Source: an uncultured Halobacteriovorax sp.
GTDB lineage: Bacteria; Bdellovibrionota; Bacteriovoracia; Bacteriovoracales; Bacteriovoracaceae
Direction of reading: 5' to 3'
Assembly: GCA_913061265.1 (NCBI GenBank)
Contig: CAJXVS010000002.1
Span: 62,001-126,000 of the forward strand
Length of the DNA stretch: 64,000 nt
Shown here: positions 23,735 through 33,091 of the stretch, in pieces
Position numbering within the stretch: the stretch's first letter is position 1
How the letters are laid out: each line of letters opens with the position of its first letter
Translations under genes and position numbers: made by a program
The notes under the pieces: model-generated
What the model was told of the DNA's origin: nothing
Databases searched by the model: none
The model's input: only the letters and a program-made list of their open reading frames with translations

Positions 23735-24868
23735 ATGAAGAAACTAGTACTGCTCATAACTTTTACTCTACTTGTTGGCTCTAATGCTTTTGCGAAATCA
23801 AAAGTTAGGTCAATCGAGTATAAAAGCGATCGTAATCAACAAGGAACTCTTGTTATCGATTTAAAGGGACCTCTTAGTGAGACTCCTGAGCTTCTTGTAA
23901 AAGATAATATGATTCAAGTCTCTGTTCCAGATAGCTTTGTTTGGCCAAAGATTGAAAAGAAGATCTCTGTTAAGAAAGACTTCGACGCCACAGTACTGGC
24001 CTATCAGTTTAATAAAGAAACGGTTAGGGTTCGAACCATGCTTCCTTTTTCACTAAAGGGAAAAGAAGCTGGAGTTAATGTGACTCTGAAAGACCGTCAA
24101 ATTGTAATTAACTTTCCTAGAGGAAAAGTTATTCAAAAAGTCTCTAATTCTAAGTCTTCGAAATCTGTCACGGCCTACGATGAAACTTATTTAGAAGAGC
24201 TTCTAAAAAACAAAAAAACCATGCAAAAAGAATATGGTAGCGAGTTGGCTCCTGCAGGAACTACTGCAAACAAGGCCCGGACAGCGGTTAAAGAAGATCA
24301 AGTCAAGATGGCCCTAAGTGCTCAAGATAAAAAGAGCGACAACTCATCTAAGTCGTCGTTTTCAGTGATGAGCTACATTGGTAAGTTTGTTGCATTCTTA
24401 GGAGTAGTCCTCCTCCTTTTTTATGGAGTCGTAACTCTTATGAGAAAGGGAGTAATGAAGAAGGGCAAGCTCGGATTCTTAAACAATCAAAAAATGGTGG
24501 AAGTATTGAGTACAACTTATGTAGCCCCTAAAAAATCAGTCATGATGGTAAGAGCCCACAATCAGGTTTTTCTTGTCGGTTCTTCAGATGCTGGTCTTCA
24601 ACCACTTGGAGAGATCAGTGATGTTAGTGGGCTTTTAAAAGACGGTGAAAAGAAAGTAGCAGGAAACAATTTTGATACTTCTCTTTTTGACGCTGATAAC
24701 GGAAATAAAGAATTTAAATTAAAAGATATGACAGAAGCTAAAACGGAAGAGACCACGGATGGCAACCCAAGTTTAGCTGCTCTACTTGCAGAAAATACAA
24801 TTGAAGAAAAAGTTAAGCTATCGGATCAGATCAAGAACAAGGTCAAGAACCTAAAAAGCTTTCAATAA
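23735..24868 (+). CDS. fliO: Flagellar biosynthesis protein FliO, long form with N-terminal periplasmic domain
   Basis: The 377-residue product sits between fliN and fliP. A signal peptide (1-20) leads into a strand-rich domain (about 25-130) resembling AMIN-type modules. A Lys/Ser-rich linker and one membrane helix near 218-238 (FVAFLGVVLLLFYGVVTLM) follow. After the helix comes the FliO core (KMVEVLSTTYVAPKKSVMMVRAHNQVFLVG). FliO helps build the FliP-FliR export gate. Most FliO proteins are far shorter, so the N-terminal half is a lineage addition that may bind peptidoglycan or the rod. Confidence 0.8.
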   Translation: MKKLVLLITFTLLVGSNAFAKSKVRSIEYKSDRNQQGTLVIDLKGPLSETPELLVKDNMIQVSVPDSFVWPKIEKKISVKKDFDATVLAYQFNKETVRVRTMLPFSLKGKEAGVNVTLKDRQIVINFPRGKVIQKVSNSKSSKSVTAYDETYLEELLKNKKTMQKEYGSELAPAGTTANKARTAVKEDQVKMALSAQDKKSDNSSKSSFSVMSYIGKFVAFLGVVLLLFYGVVTLMRKGVMKKGKLGFLNNQKMVEVLSTTYVAPKKSVMMVRAHNQVFLVGSSDAGLQPLGEISDVSGLLKDGEKKVAGNNFDTSLFDADNGNKEFKLKDMTEAKTEETTDGNPSLAALLAENTIEEKVKLSDQIKNKVKNLKSFQ

Positions 24869-24882
24869 AAAAAGGACGTAAC

Positions 24883-25635
24883 ATGGTTGTCAGGATGACG
24901 GCTTGGTTAAAATGGATTTTACCTTTAATGATTTCTGGACCCTTATTCGCCCAGAAAGCGACAGGTTTAAACCTCCCAGGTTTAGCAGTAAATTTTGGAC
25001 AAGGAGCTGATCTAGTAGATAGCCTCCAAGTTCTCGTTCTTTTCACAGTATTAACAATGGCTCCCGCGATCTTAATTCTTTGTACTTGTTTTACAAGAAT
25101 CATCGTTGTGCTCTCATTTATGAGACAGGCCCTAGGGACTCAGAACTTACCGCCTAATCAATTACTCATTGGTTTTGCCATGTTCTTATCAATCTTTGTT
25201 ATGAAGCCTACAGGAACCGCTATTTATGATCAGGCGATTCAGCCTTATATGGCAAAGAAGATCTCAACAGGTGTTGCTCTAGATAAGATTGAATTTCATC
25301 TTAGAGGCTTTATGACTAAGCAAGTTCGTAAAGCTGATATCGCTCTTTTTTATGATGTAACGGGAGAGAAAGCTCCAAATACAGTAGCTGATGTTCCTAT
25401 TCATTTTTTAATCCCTGCTTTTATTATTTCTGAACTTAAGACGGCCTTTCAAATTGGCTTTCTTCTCTATATCCCATTTTTGATTCTAGATATGGTTGTG
25501 GCTTCAGTTTTAATGGCCATGGGTATGATGATGCTTCCTCCGGTTGTTATCTCAATGCCTTTTAAATTATTACTCTTTGTTTTAGTAGATGGTTGGCAGC
25601 TAGTAACAGGATCTCTTCTGAGATCGTTTCATTAA
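24883..25635 (+). CDS. fliP: Flagellar export gate protein FliP
   Basis: The 250-residue protein has a cleavable signal peptide and the FliP/SctR helices. The signature runs from LTMAPAILILCTCFTRIIVVLSFMRQALGTQ through PPNQLLIGFAMFLS to MMMLPPVVISMPFKLLLFVLVDGW. It forms the pentameric export gate with FliQ and FliR. It follows fliO by 14 bases. Confidence 0.97.
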   Translation: MVVRMTAWLKWILPLMISGPLFAQKATGLNLPGLAVNFGQGADLVDSLQVLVLFTVLTMAPAILILCTCFTRIIVVLSFMRQALGTQNLPPNQLLIGFAMFLSIFVMKPTGTAIYDQAIQPYMAKKISTGVALDKIEFHLRGFMTKQVRKADIALFYDVTGEKAPNTVADVPIHFLIPAFIISELKTAFQIGFLLYIPFLILDMVVASVLMAMGMMMLPPVVISMPFKLLLFVLVDGWQLVTGSLLRSFH

Positions 25636-25644
25636 GGATAAGTT

Positions 25645-25917
25645 ATGGGATTTGATGCAGTATCAGGAATTACTCACGAAGCGGTCAAGGTCGCTTTGAT
25701 GATCTCTGCGCCAATGTTACTTGGAGCACTATTCATGGGTATCTTAGTTTCTTTATTTCAAGCAGTGACTCAGATCAACGAGCAGACGCTTTCTTTTATT
25801 CCAAAGATTCTTGTGATCGTTGGAGCCTTAGCTATTTGTGCTCCTTGGATGACAGATACATTAACAACTTTTACGAGAGACTTAATTGTAAGTATCCCTT
25901 CAGTAGTAGGTAGATAG
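25645..25917 (+). CDS. fliQ: Flagellar export gate protein FliQ
   Basis: This 90-residue, two-helix membrane protein has the FliQ family core (APMLLGALFMGILVSLFQAVTQINEQTLSFIPKI). AAGGATAAGTT lies just before ATG. It wraps around FliP-FliR in the export gate. Confidence 0.96.
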   Translation: MGFDAVSGITHEAVKVALMISAPMLLGALFMGILVSLFQAVTQINEQTLSFIPKILVIVGALAICAPWMTDTLTTFTRDLIVSIPSVVGR

Positions 25918-25919
25918 AC

Positions 25920-26696
25920 TTGAACGTACAGGTAATTGATCAACAAATTCTTATAGCATTCTGGTTGGCCTTTAGTCGCTGTCTTGCTGTGATTTTTCAA
26001 TTGCCAATCTTTGACGGTATGAGCATCCCTGCAGTTGTTAAAGCTATGACAACTCTTATGATCACTTATGCTTTCTTCCCTTATATTCAAAGTGAGATTC
26101 TCGTAGATATAAATCATTTTGGAGTAGATAACTTTTGGAGCTTAACGGCTTTTTATACCTTCTCTGGATTAATCATTGGTTATCTAGTTAAGTCGATCAT
26201 GAATATGTTCATCTCAGCTGGTTCTATCATTACTCAACAAGTTGGTTTTGCCGCAGTTAGATACTTTGATCCATCAAGTGGATCTCAAATCGGTCCTTTT
26301 GAAACAATGATTCAGTGGACGATGTTAATCATCATCGTAACTTCTGGAGCACTCCTTCCTATGTTTAAGGGAGTCTTCAATAGCTTCTTTAGTATTCATA
26401 TGCATGATATTGGAAAGATGGCCCATTCAACTGTTTTCTTCATGGACCTTTTTAAAAATATTTTCTTATCGGCGCTTATGCTTGCGTCGCCTTTAATTTT
26501 TACAAATCTTTTAATTATGTCTGTCTTAGGAATCATCGCAAGAACGGTTCCTCAAATGAATATTATTATGGTCAGTTTCGTAGTGAATATTGGCCTTGGA
26601 CTATTAATCTTTGCAGCTAGCTCGGAAGAATTTTTTCAGGTTGGCTTCAGAGTTTACACTGAACAGCTGGGACATTGGTTCCAGTTTCTGACGTAA
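25920..26696 (+). CDS. fliR: Flagellar export gate protein FliR
   Basis: The 258-residue polytopic protein starts at TTG 25920, two bases after the fliQ stop, which implies translational coupling. FliR features include FWLAFSRCLAVIFQLPIF at the N-terminus and GFAAVRYFDPSSGSQ with the conserved plug region. RTVPQMNIIMVSFVVNIGLGL is near the end. Confidence 0.95.
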   Translation: MNVQVIDQQILIAFWLAFSRCLAVIFQLPIFDGMSIPAVVKAMTTLMITYAFFPYIQSEILVDINHFGVDNFWSLTAFYTFSGLIIGYLVKSIMNMFISAGSIITQQVGFAAVRYFDPSSGSQIGPFETMIQWTMLIIIVTSGALLPMFKGVFNSFFSIHMHDIGKMAHSTVFFMDLFKNIFLSALMLASPLIFTNLLIMSVLGIIARTVPQMNIIMVSFVVNIGLGLLIFAASSEEFFQVGFRVYTEQLGHWFQFLT

Positions 26697-26704
26697 GGAA
26701 GTAG

Positions 26705-27784
26705 ATGGCCGACGAACAGGATTCAGGCGAAAAAACCGAAGACCCCTCCCAAAGTCGTATAGACGAGTTTAGGAAGAGGGGTGAGGTTGCTTCATCAAAA
26801 GAATTAGCAAGTGTGCTAATTATGTCAGCGTCTTTTTTGACGTTGGCCCTGTCTATTATCTTTATCTACGAAATCATGAGTGAGTATCTTGAATGGCTTT
26901 ACGGCCTTGATATTGCTATCGCTTACGAAGAAAAACAATTAACGGTTATCTTTGAGAAGACGGCTTGGGCAGGACTTAAATGTACAGCTCCTATCTTCTT
27001 TGTTGTGGCTTGTGTTTCAGTCATTGCTAACGTTGCTCAGGTAGGTTTTCTTTTCTCTCCAGAAGTTCTTGAGTGGAAGCCAGAGAGGATTAATCCTGTG
27101 AGTGGAGTTAAGAAGCTCTTCTCAATGAAATCAGTTGTAGAGGCAATCAAAGGTCTCTTTAAGTTTGTTTTCATCCTTTCGATTGTGACTTACTTTTTAA
27201 AAGACGATATCAATACTTATTCAGGTTTCTTTCACTTAGATTTCGTCTCTTCATTTATGCACGGTAAATGGATTGTCTTTAAATTAGCTTTTTCAATAAT
27301 CCTTGGGATGATCATCATCGCCATCAGTGATTTTGCTTATCAAAAGATCAGCTATAAGAAAAAACTCATGATGACAAAAGAGCAGGCCAAAAAAGAACAT
27401 AAAGAAAAAGATGGTAACCCAGAGATCAAGCAAAGAATTCGTAATGTTCAAAGGGAAATGGCTCAGAGAAGAATGATGCAAGATATCCCAGATGCGGATG
27501 TAATTGTTACCAACCCTACACATATTAGTATCGCTTTGAAGTATGATACTGCAACGATGATTTCTCCAGAAATTATTGGAAAAGGGGCCGATCACCTGGC
27601 CATGAGAATCAGAGAAATTGCTAAAGAGAACAATATCCCCTTAGTCGAAAATGTACCTCTAGCAAGATCATTATATAAATCAGTAAAAGTCGGAGAGACA
27701 GTTCCAAGGTCTGCCTATAAAGCAGTCGCAGAAGTACTGGCCTTTGTTTACAAGTTAAAGAAAAAGAAAAAAGCCGTTAGCTAA
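26705..27784 (+). CDS. flhB: Flagellar export switch protein FlhB
   Basis: The 359-residue protein starts with ADEQDSGEKTEDPSQSRIDEFRKRGEVASS, the classic FlhB opening. Four membrane helices follow, then a cytoplasmic domain with the self-cleaving NPTH motif at about 269-272. Cleavage between Asn and Pro switches export from rod/hook to filament substrates. The C-terminal KLKKKKKAVS tail is short and basic. Confidence 0.97.
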   Translation: MADEQDSGEKTEDPSQSRIDEFRKRGEVASSKELASVLIMSASFLTLALSIIFIYEIMSEYLEWLYGLDIAIAYEEKQLTVIFEKTAWAGLKCTAPIFFVVACVSVIANVAQVGFLFSPEVLEWKPERINPVSGVKKLFSMKSVVEAIKGLFKFVFILSIVTYFLKDDINTYSGFFHLDFVSSFMHGKWIVFKLAFSIILGMIIIAISDFAYQKISYKKKLMMTKEQAKKEHKEKDGNPEIKQRIRNVQREMAQRRMMQDIPDADVIVTNPTHISIALKYDTATMISPEIIGKGADHLAMRIREIAKENNIPLVENVPLARSLYKSVKVGETVPRSAYKAVAEVLAFVYKLKKKKKAVS

Positions 27785-27804
27785 GACGGATTTAGGAAAA
27801 TAAA

Positions 27805-29880
27805 ATGAACAAATTATTTGATCGTTTAAAATTTTTAGGACAGAACTCAGATCTCTTAGTAGCTCTAGGTTTAATGTTTGTTTTAGGAGTCATGGTTGTT
27901 CCTGTTTCTCCTTGGGTTCTTGATCTTTTTCTAGCTTTAAGTTTATCAATTTCAATCGTAATCCTTTTAATGAGTGTCTACGCAAAGAGACCTCTAGATT
28001 TTAGTACTTTTCCATCAATTCTTTTAGTGATGACCTTATTTAGATTGTCACTCAACGTCGCCTCTACAAGAAATATTCTTTTACGTGGTGGTAGTGATGG
28101 AACTGCAGCTGCTGGGGATATTATTAAGTCCTTTGGTGAGTTTGTTGTTGAAGGGAATTATATTGTTGGGATTACGGTTTTCTTAATCTTAGTCATCATT
28201 AACTTTATGGTTATTACAAAAGGTGCTGGTCGAGTGGCTGAAGTTGCTGCCAGATTTACCTTGGACGCTATGCCTGGTAAACAAATGGCGATTGACGCTG
28301 ATTTGAATGCCGGTCTTATAGATGATGCTACTGCCAAGCTTAGAAGAAAAGAAATTGGCGAAGAAGCTGACTTCTACGGTTCTATGGATGGTGCTTCGAA
28401 ATTCGTTAGAGGAGATGCCATCGCTGGTATCTTAATTACGGCCATCAATATCTTAGTTGGGATTATCATTGGTGTTGTTCAAAATGATATGAGCTTTGCC
28501 ACTGCAACTGAAACCTTTACTCTTCTAACAGTAGGGGATGGTCTTGTAACTCAAGTTCCTGCTCTTATCATCTCGACTGCAGCTGGTATCATCGCTACAA
28601 GAAACACATCTGAAACGGCTCTTGGTGTTCAGATTATCGATCAATTTAAAGTTCATCCAAAAGCTTTATATATAGCTTCTGCAGCTCTCTTTATCTTTTC
28701 TTTAGTTCCAGGTCTTCCTAAGCTTCCTTTTATGGCAGCAGGTGCGGGGCTCTTTTACATGGGTTACTCAATTCAAAACACTACAGATAAAGAGGAACTG
28801 GAGTTAGAGCAAAGATCTGCTGAAGATCAAAAGGCAGCTCCAGAGAACTTAGAAGACCTCCTTGGTTTAGAATTAGTAGAGTTAGAAGTTGGTTATGGAC
28901 TTGTTAACCTTGTTGATTCAGATCAAGACGGTGATCTTCTAGAGAGGATCACTCATATTAGAAAACAATTTGCTCTTGATTGGGGTGTGATCATTCCGTC
29001 AGTTCAAATTAAAGATAATCTTGAGCTTGCTCCTGGTGGTTATAGCGTAAAAGTAAAAGGCATTGAAGTAGCGAAGGGTGAGCTTATGAGCGATCACTAT
29101 CTTGCTATGGACCCAGGTTCTGTTATTGAAAAGATGGATGGAGTTGAAACTGTTGAACCAGTCTTTGGATTACCGGCCGTTTGGATTACTGATGAGCAGA
29201 GAGACGATGCTCAATACAATGGATATACAGTAGTAGATTTATCAACTGTTGTTGCAACCCACTTGACTGAAATCCTCAAGAACAATCTTCATGAACTCTT
29301 TGGAAGACAAGAACTAGTTAGAATCATGGACAATTTCAAAGAAACTAACCCAAAAATCGTTTCAGACCTCATACCAGACATATTATCGCTTGGTGTTGTT
29401 CTCAAAGTGTTGCAAAATTTACTAAGAGAAGGTGTTTCAATAAGAGATTTACGGACAACCTTAGAAACTTTGGCCGAGTATGGTCCAGTTTCAAAGGATC
29501 CAGATCAGCTTACTGAGATGGTTAGGCAGGCTCTGTACAGGACGATTACGGAGGCAATTAGAAGTGATCAAGGTGACATTCCATTATTCACACTTGATCG
29601 AGGAATTGAAGAATCGATTGCTAACAATATTATCCAGACAGAGAAGGGGCAGCAGTTAAGCCTCGACCCGAAAATTACGCAAACAATTTTAGCAAGCCTT
29701 AACGAAAGAATCGAAGAGGCCACAAATATGGGAGAGAAAATGATCGTGCTTTGTTCACCTGTTGTACGTAATCATTTTAAGAAGCTGACAGAAAAGTTTA
29801 TTCCCAACTTGGTAGTGATTAGTCATAACGAACTAAGTTCTGATGCAAATATCAGATCTTTAGGCACAGTGAGGTTATAG
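27805..29880 (+). CDS. flhA: Flagellar export protein FlhA
   Basis: The 691-residue protein has an eight-helix N-terminal region and the conserved loop after helix 4-5 (AARFTLDAMPGKQMAIDADLNAG). The soluble nonameric ring domain starts near residue 340. It is the motive-force-using gate for export. Its end, SSDANIRSLGTVRL, joins flhF with one base between the genes. Confidence 0.97.
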   Translation: MNKLFDRLKFLGQNSDLLVALGLMFVLGVMVVPVSPWVLDLFLALSLSISIVILLMSVYAKRPLDFSTFPSILLVMTLFRLSLNVASTRNILLRGGSDGTAAAGDIIKSFGEFVVEGNYIVGITVFLILVIINFMVITKGAGRVAEVAARFTLDAMPGKQMAIDADLNAGLIDDATAKLRRKEIGEEADFYGSMDGASKFVRGDAIAGILITAINILVGIIIGVVQNDMSFATATETFTLLTVGDGLVTQVPALIISTAAGIIATRNTSETALGVQIIDQFKVHPKALYIASAALFIFSLVPGLPKLPFMAAGAGLFYMGYSIQNTTDKEELELEQRSAEDQKAAPENLEDLLGLELVELEVGYGLVNLVDSDQDGDLLERITHIRKQFALDWGVIIPSVQIKDNLELAPGGYSVKVKGIEVAKGELMSDHYLAMDPGSVIEKMDGVETVEPVFGLPAVWITDEQRDDAQYNGYTVVDLSTVVATHLTEILKNNLHELFGRQELVRIMDNFKETNPKIVSDLIPDILSLGVVLKVLQNLLREGVSIRDLRTTLETLAEYGPVSKDPDQLTEMVRQALYRTITEAIRSDQGDIPLFTLDRGIEESIANNIIQTEKGQQLSLDPKITQTILASLNERIEEATNMGEKMIVLCSPVVRNHFKKLTEKFIPNLVVISHNELSSDANIRSLGTVRL

Positions 29881-29881
29881 G

Positions 29882-31303
29882 ATGTACGTACAGAAGTTTG
29901 AAGCGGATTCATTGGACGAAGCCCTCAAAACAATTAAAAGAGAATTAGGGCCCGATGCGATTATCCTTAAAACGGTAACCAATAAAGGTCTTAAAGGCGC
30001 TTTTAAGAAAAAAAGAATCGAAGTCACTGCTGCTATTAGTGAAGGTAACTACACTAGTAAGGCAAATGTCGATAATGTTCTAAGTGATAGTGAAAAAGAT
30101 ACTTTTTATTCAGATGATGCTTCTTATATTAAACAACAAATTCACTCTCATAATCAAAGCTCACAAAGATCTAACTCTGCAAATAACTCAAATGCAACTT
30201 ACGGTGGAATGGCCCTTAACAAGCAAGTTAAGAGCGTCAAGGATATGGGATCAAAGTTAAAGTCTTCACTAGATGACTTTCTTAGCGCTCCAGCTCCTTC
30301 TCAAAGAGAAGAAATAAGAGAAGAACCTATCAGAAGAGCGCAACCACAAGCTGCTGTAGAACAAAGCTTAGGTGTTGATAACTTTGTTGATGAAGAACCA
30401 ATGCTAATGGAAGCCGATAGCTCATTAGTTGATTTACAAAAAAAGAAGATCGATGACCTTGAAAGAAAATTATATGAATTAACACAATCAGTTGAACGCT
30501 TAGATCAAAAAGAGCCAATTGGGGTTTATGAACTAAGAACAACTCTTAGAAGCTTAGATATTAGTGACTCATATATTCAAAACCTAGTTAAGAAATCTCT
30601 TTTCGAACTCGATGAAAATCAAACAGCTGATGCTGATACAGTATTTGAGTTTGCCCTTAGAGAAATGATTAAAAGCGTTAATGTTGAGATGCCATTGTTT
30701 TCAACAATCGATGAAACCTCTAACCCTGCTATCACTGTTCTTGTCTCTGATAGTTCAAGTGGGCAGACTTCGATGCTACAGAAGATCGCCGCTTTAAAAG
30801 AAGACTCTGTACTCATTAGAAATACTGAGTTTGATAGTAATAATAGCTTTGCAGAAAAAGTTTTTGGTCTAAACGTCATTCAGACCAATGGGATTGCAGA
30901 GATTGTAGGCGAGTGTCGTAAGGCAATTGAAGCTGGGAAAACAGTCTTTGTTGATTACAAAGCTGGCAATGATGAACTAAACGCAGATGGTGTACCAAAC
31001 CAAACAAAGAAATTTATTGATGGCCTTGGTAGAGCTTTTGATAATGTGGAAGTCTTGGTCACTCTTTCAGCAATTCATTCTGAATTGTATAATAGAAAGG
31101 TAGTTGCGAAGTATAGAGGCTTATCAAATGGTCTTGTTATTTCTCACCTTGATGAGTGTTTAAATTTTGGAGCTCTTTTCAATATTGGCGAAGATCATCC
31201 AGAGCAACCGTTTAAATTTTTTGGAACTGGGGAAGTCGTACCTGACGACCTTGAGTCCGCAACAGCTGAAAGGATTTTGGCTGGTATATTTCAATTCGGA
31301 TAA
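29882..31303 (+). CDS. flhF: FlhF-family SRP-type GTPase with degenerate P-loop
   Basis: The 473-residue protein sits between flhA and flhG, as FlhF does. The start (YVQKFEADSLDEALKTIKRELGPDAIILKT) and end (GTGEVVPDDLESATAERILAGIF) are diagnostic FlhF. The nucleotide site is damaged. The P-loop position near 287-297 reads SDSSSGQTSM, where active FlhF has a glycine start and GKT, so the lysine is replaced by Gln. The G3 region reads VDYKAGND in place of DTAGR. The SHLDE guanine-recognition region is retained. FlhF places the polar flagellum; this copy probably cannot hydrolyse GTP in the standard way. Confidence 0.87.
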   Translation: MYVQKFEADSLDEALKTIKRELGPDAIILKTVTNKGLKGAFKKKRIEVTAAISEGNYTSKANVDNVLSDSEKDTFYSDDASYIKQQIHSHNQSSQRSNSANNSNATYGGMALNKQVKSVKDMGSKLKSSLDDFLSAPAPSQREEIREEPIRRAQPQAAVEQSLGVDNFVDEEPMLMEADSSLVDLQKKKIDDLERKLYELTQSVERLDQKEPIGVYELRTTLRSLDISDSYIQNLVKKSLFELDENQTADADTVFEFALREMIKSVNVEMPLFSTIDETSNPAITVLVSDSSSGQTSMLQKIAALKEDSVLIRNTEFDSNNSFAEKVFGLNVIQTNGIAEIVGECRKAIEAGKTVFVDYKAGNDELNADGVPNQTKKFIDGLGRAFDNVEVLVTLSAIHSELYNRKVVAKYRGLSNGLVISHLDECLNFGALFNIGEDHPEQPFKFFGTGEVVPDDLESATAERILAGIFQFG

Positions 31304-31365
31304 TGGGAGTCCTTTTAATTTCTAAGTGGAAATAAAAAGATAAACCATTAAATTGAGGAGACAGG

Positions 31366-32280
31366 ATGTCGACTAAAAATGCCACTGAATGGCTTATGTC
31401 ACACAAGCGCTTTGATGCGCACCAATTAAAAAAAATACCTAATCGTACTTACAGTATTGCTATTACAAGTGGCAAAGGTGGAGTCGGTAAAACTTCTGTC
31501 AGTATTAAAATGGCAAAGGTTTTAGCTGAAGATGGATACCGAGTTCTCTTAGTAGACTTTGATACCAACCTCTCTAACACCGCAGTGAAGCTAGGTCTTC
31601 CCATTAACGATAATTTTTATGATCTTCTAAGCTCTAAAAAGAAGTTTGAAGATTGCATCCATTCAGATGGCAACTTCCATTTATTAAGTGCCTGTAATGG
31701 AAATCTAAATATGCTTGATAACGAAGTTGGTCTTGATAAGATCATCATCGATATCATGGGTGAGCATGAAAAAGAATATGACTTTATTCTTCTTGATTGT
31801 CCAGCTGGTCTTAGTAAAGAATCTCTTTCACTAAGCGCTTATTGTGACTATCGATTTGTCGTCGTGACGCCAGACCGATCTTCAATCACTGATAGCTATT
31901 CACTTATTAAAATATTAAATCAAAAGTATGGCGTGACTGAAAATCACCTCCTTTTAAATAAAGTTTCTTCGAACAGACAGTATGAAAGGCTCGTTAAAAG
32001 CCTGAGCGAAACAGTAAACAATTTTCTTACTTGCCGCTTACAAGTACTCGGTGGTCTCTCGTATGAGAACCAAGAAGTCGACCATTTTGACAGGTTACTG
32101 TTAAAAGATGCCGGTTCGAGGATTCATAAGAACATTCTTAAAGTGATAAAACGATTTACCGAAAAAGACATTGGTACCTCTTTCTCAAACCAAGAAAACC
32201 TTGTTGGAGAAGAGACTCTAGTACCCTACGCCCCTAAAAAATTAGGCGTAGATGACCTTGAACAGGATGTTCAACTCTAG
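31366..32280 (+). CDS. flhG: FlhG/FleN MinD-type ATPase (flagellar number regulator)
   Basis: The 304-residue protein has an intact deviant Walker A (TSGKGGVGKT, about 34-43), the VDFDTN loop and Walker B (FILLDCPAG). FlhG limits flagellar number and, in known systems, activates FlhF through an N-terminal DQAxxLR helix. Here the matching position (about residues 5-11) reads NATEWLM, with the Asp, Gln, Ala and Arg all changed. This parallels the degenerate FlhF. AGGAG lies before ATG. Confidence 0.9.
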   Translation: MSTKNATEWLMSHKRFDAHQLKKIPNRTYSIAITSGKGGVGKTSVSIKMAKVLAEDGYRVLLVDFDTNLSNTAVKLGLPINDNFYDLLSSKKKFEDCIHSDGNFHLLSACNGNLNMLDNEVGLDKIIIDIMGEHEKEYDFILLDCPAGLSKESLSLSAYCDYRFVVVTPDRSSITDSYSLIKILNQKYGVTENHLLLNKVSSNRQYERLVKSLSETVNNFLTCRLQVLGGLSYENQEVDHFDRLLLKDAGSRIHKNILKVIKRFTEKDIGTSFSNQENLVGEETLVPYAPKKLGVDDLEQDVQL

Positions 32281-32298
32281 AAAGCTAAGGAGCGCTTG

Positions 32299-33084
32299 AT
32301 GTCATCACTTTCGAAAAAACTTAAAAACTTAAAGGATTATCGTTCAACAGTAGACCCAAAGGTTAAGGACGAGATCATTATTGAGTATGCGCCCCTGGTA
32401 AAATTTATTGCCCAAAAGATTGCGTCAAGATTGCCAGCCAATATTGAGCTTGATGATCTTATTTCATGTGGTGTTATTGGTCTTATGGATGCTATCGAAA
32501 AATTCGATCCTACAAGAGATAATAAGTTTAAAACATATGCAGAATTTAGAGTAAGAGGAGCTATCCTTGATGAATTGAGAGCTCAAGATTGGGTTCCTAG
32601 ATCAATTAGAGAAAAAGCAAAATTAGTTGAAAGAACATATGCCAAATTAGAGTCAGCTCTAAATAGGCCAGCTACTGATGATGAAATGTGCCAGGAACTT
32701 AACTGCACACAAGATGAATTTCATGATCTCCTAAACAAAGCAAAATCAGTTTCGTTATTAAATATTGATGACTCAGCCACTTTTAATCGTGGTGATAAAA
32801 AACTTATGGCCGGACTTATGGATGACAGCAGAACAGTCAATCCATTCACAGCTGTTAGTCATAAAAATATCAGAGACAAGCTTAAAGAAGGAATTGGAAC
32901 ACTTCCTGAAAAGCAAAGACTAGTTCTTTCGCTTTACTACTACGAAGATCTAAACTTAAAAGAAATTGGATCGGTCTTAGACGTGACTGAGTCAAGAGTT
33001 TCACAACTTCATACTCAAGCAATCTTAAAGTTAAAAGGTAAACTCAGAGGAGTCTTAGACTCACCTGAGGATATGGCAAGCTAG
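32299..33084 (+). CDS. fliA: Flagellar sigma factor sigma-28
   Basis: This 261-residue sigma-70-family protein of the FliA type has region 2 (LDDLISCGVIGLMDAIEKFDPTRDNKFKTYAEFRVRGAILDELR), region 3 and region 4 (LPEKQRLVLSLYYYEDLNLKEIG, with VSQLHTQAILKLK). It directs late flagellar and chemotaxis genes. AAGGAG at 32287-32292 favours ATG 32299 over TTG 32296. No FlgM anti-sigma gene is seen in the window. Confidence 0.96.
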   Translation: MSSLSKKLKNLKDYRSTVDPKVKDEIIIEYAPLVKFIAQKIASRLPANIELDDLISCGVIGLMDAIEKFDPTRDNKFKTYAEFRVRGAILDELRAQDWVPRSIREKAKLVERTYAKLESALNRPATDDEMCQELNCTQDEFHDLLNKAKSVSLLNIDDSATFNRGDKKLMAGLMDDSRTVNPFTAVSHKNIRDKLKEGIGTLPEKQRLVLSLYYYEDLNLKEIGSVLDVTESRVSQLHTQAILKLKGKLRGVLDSPEDMAS

Positions 33085-33091
33085 GAAGAAT

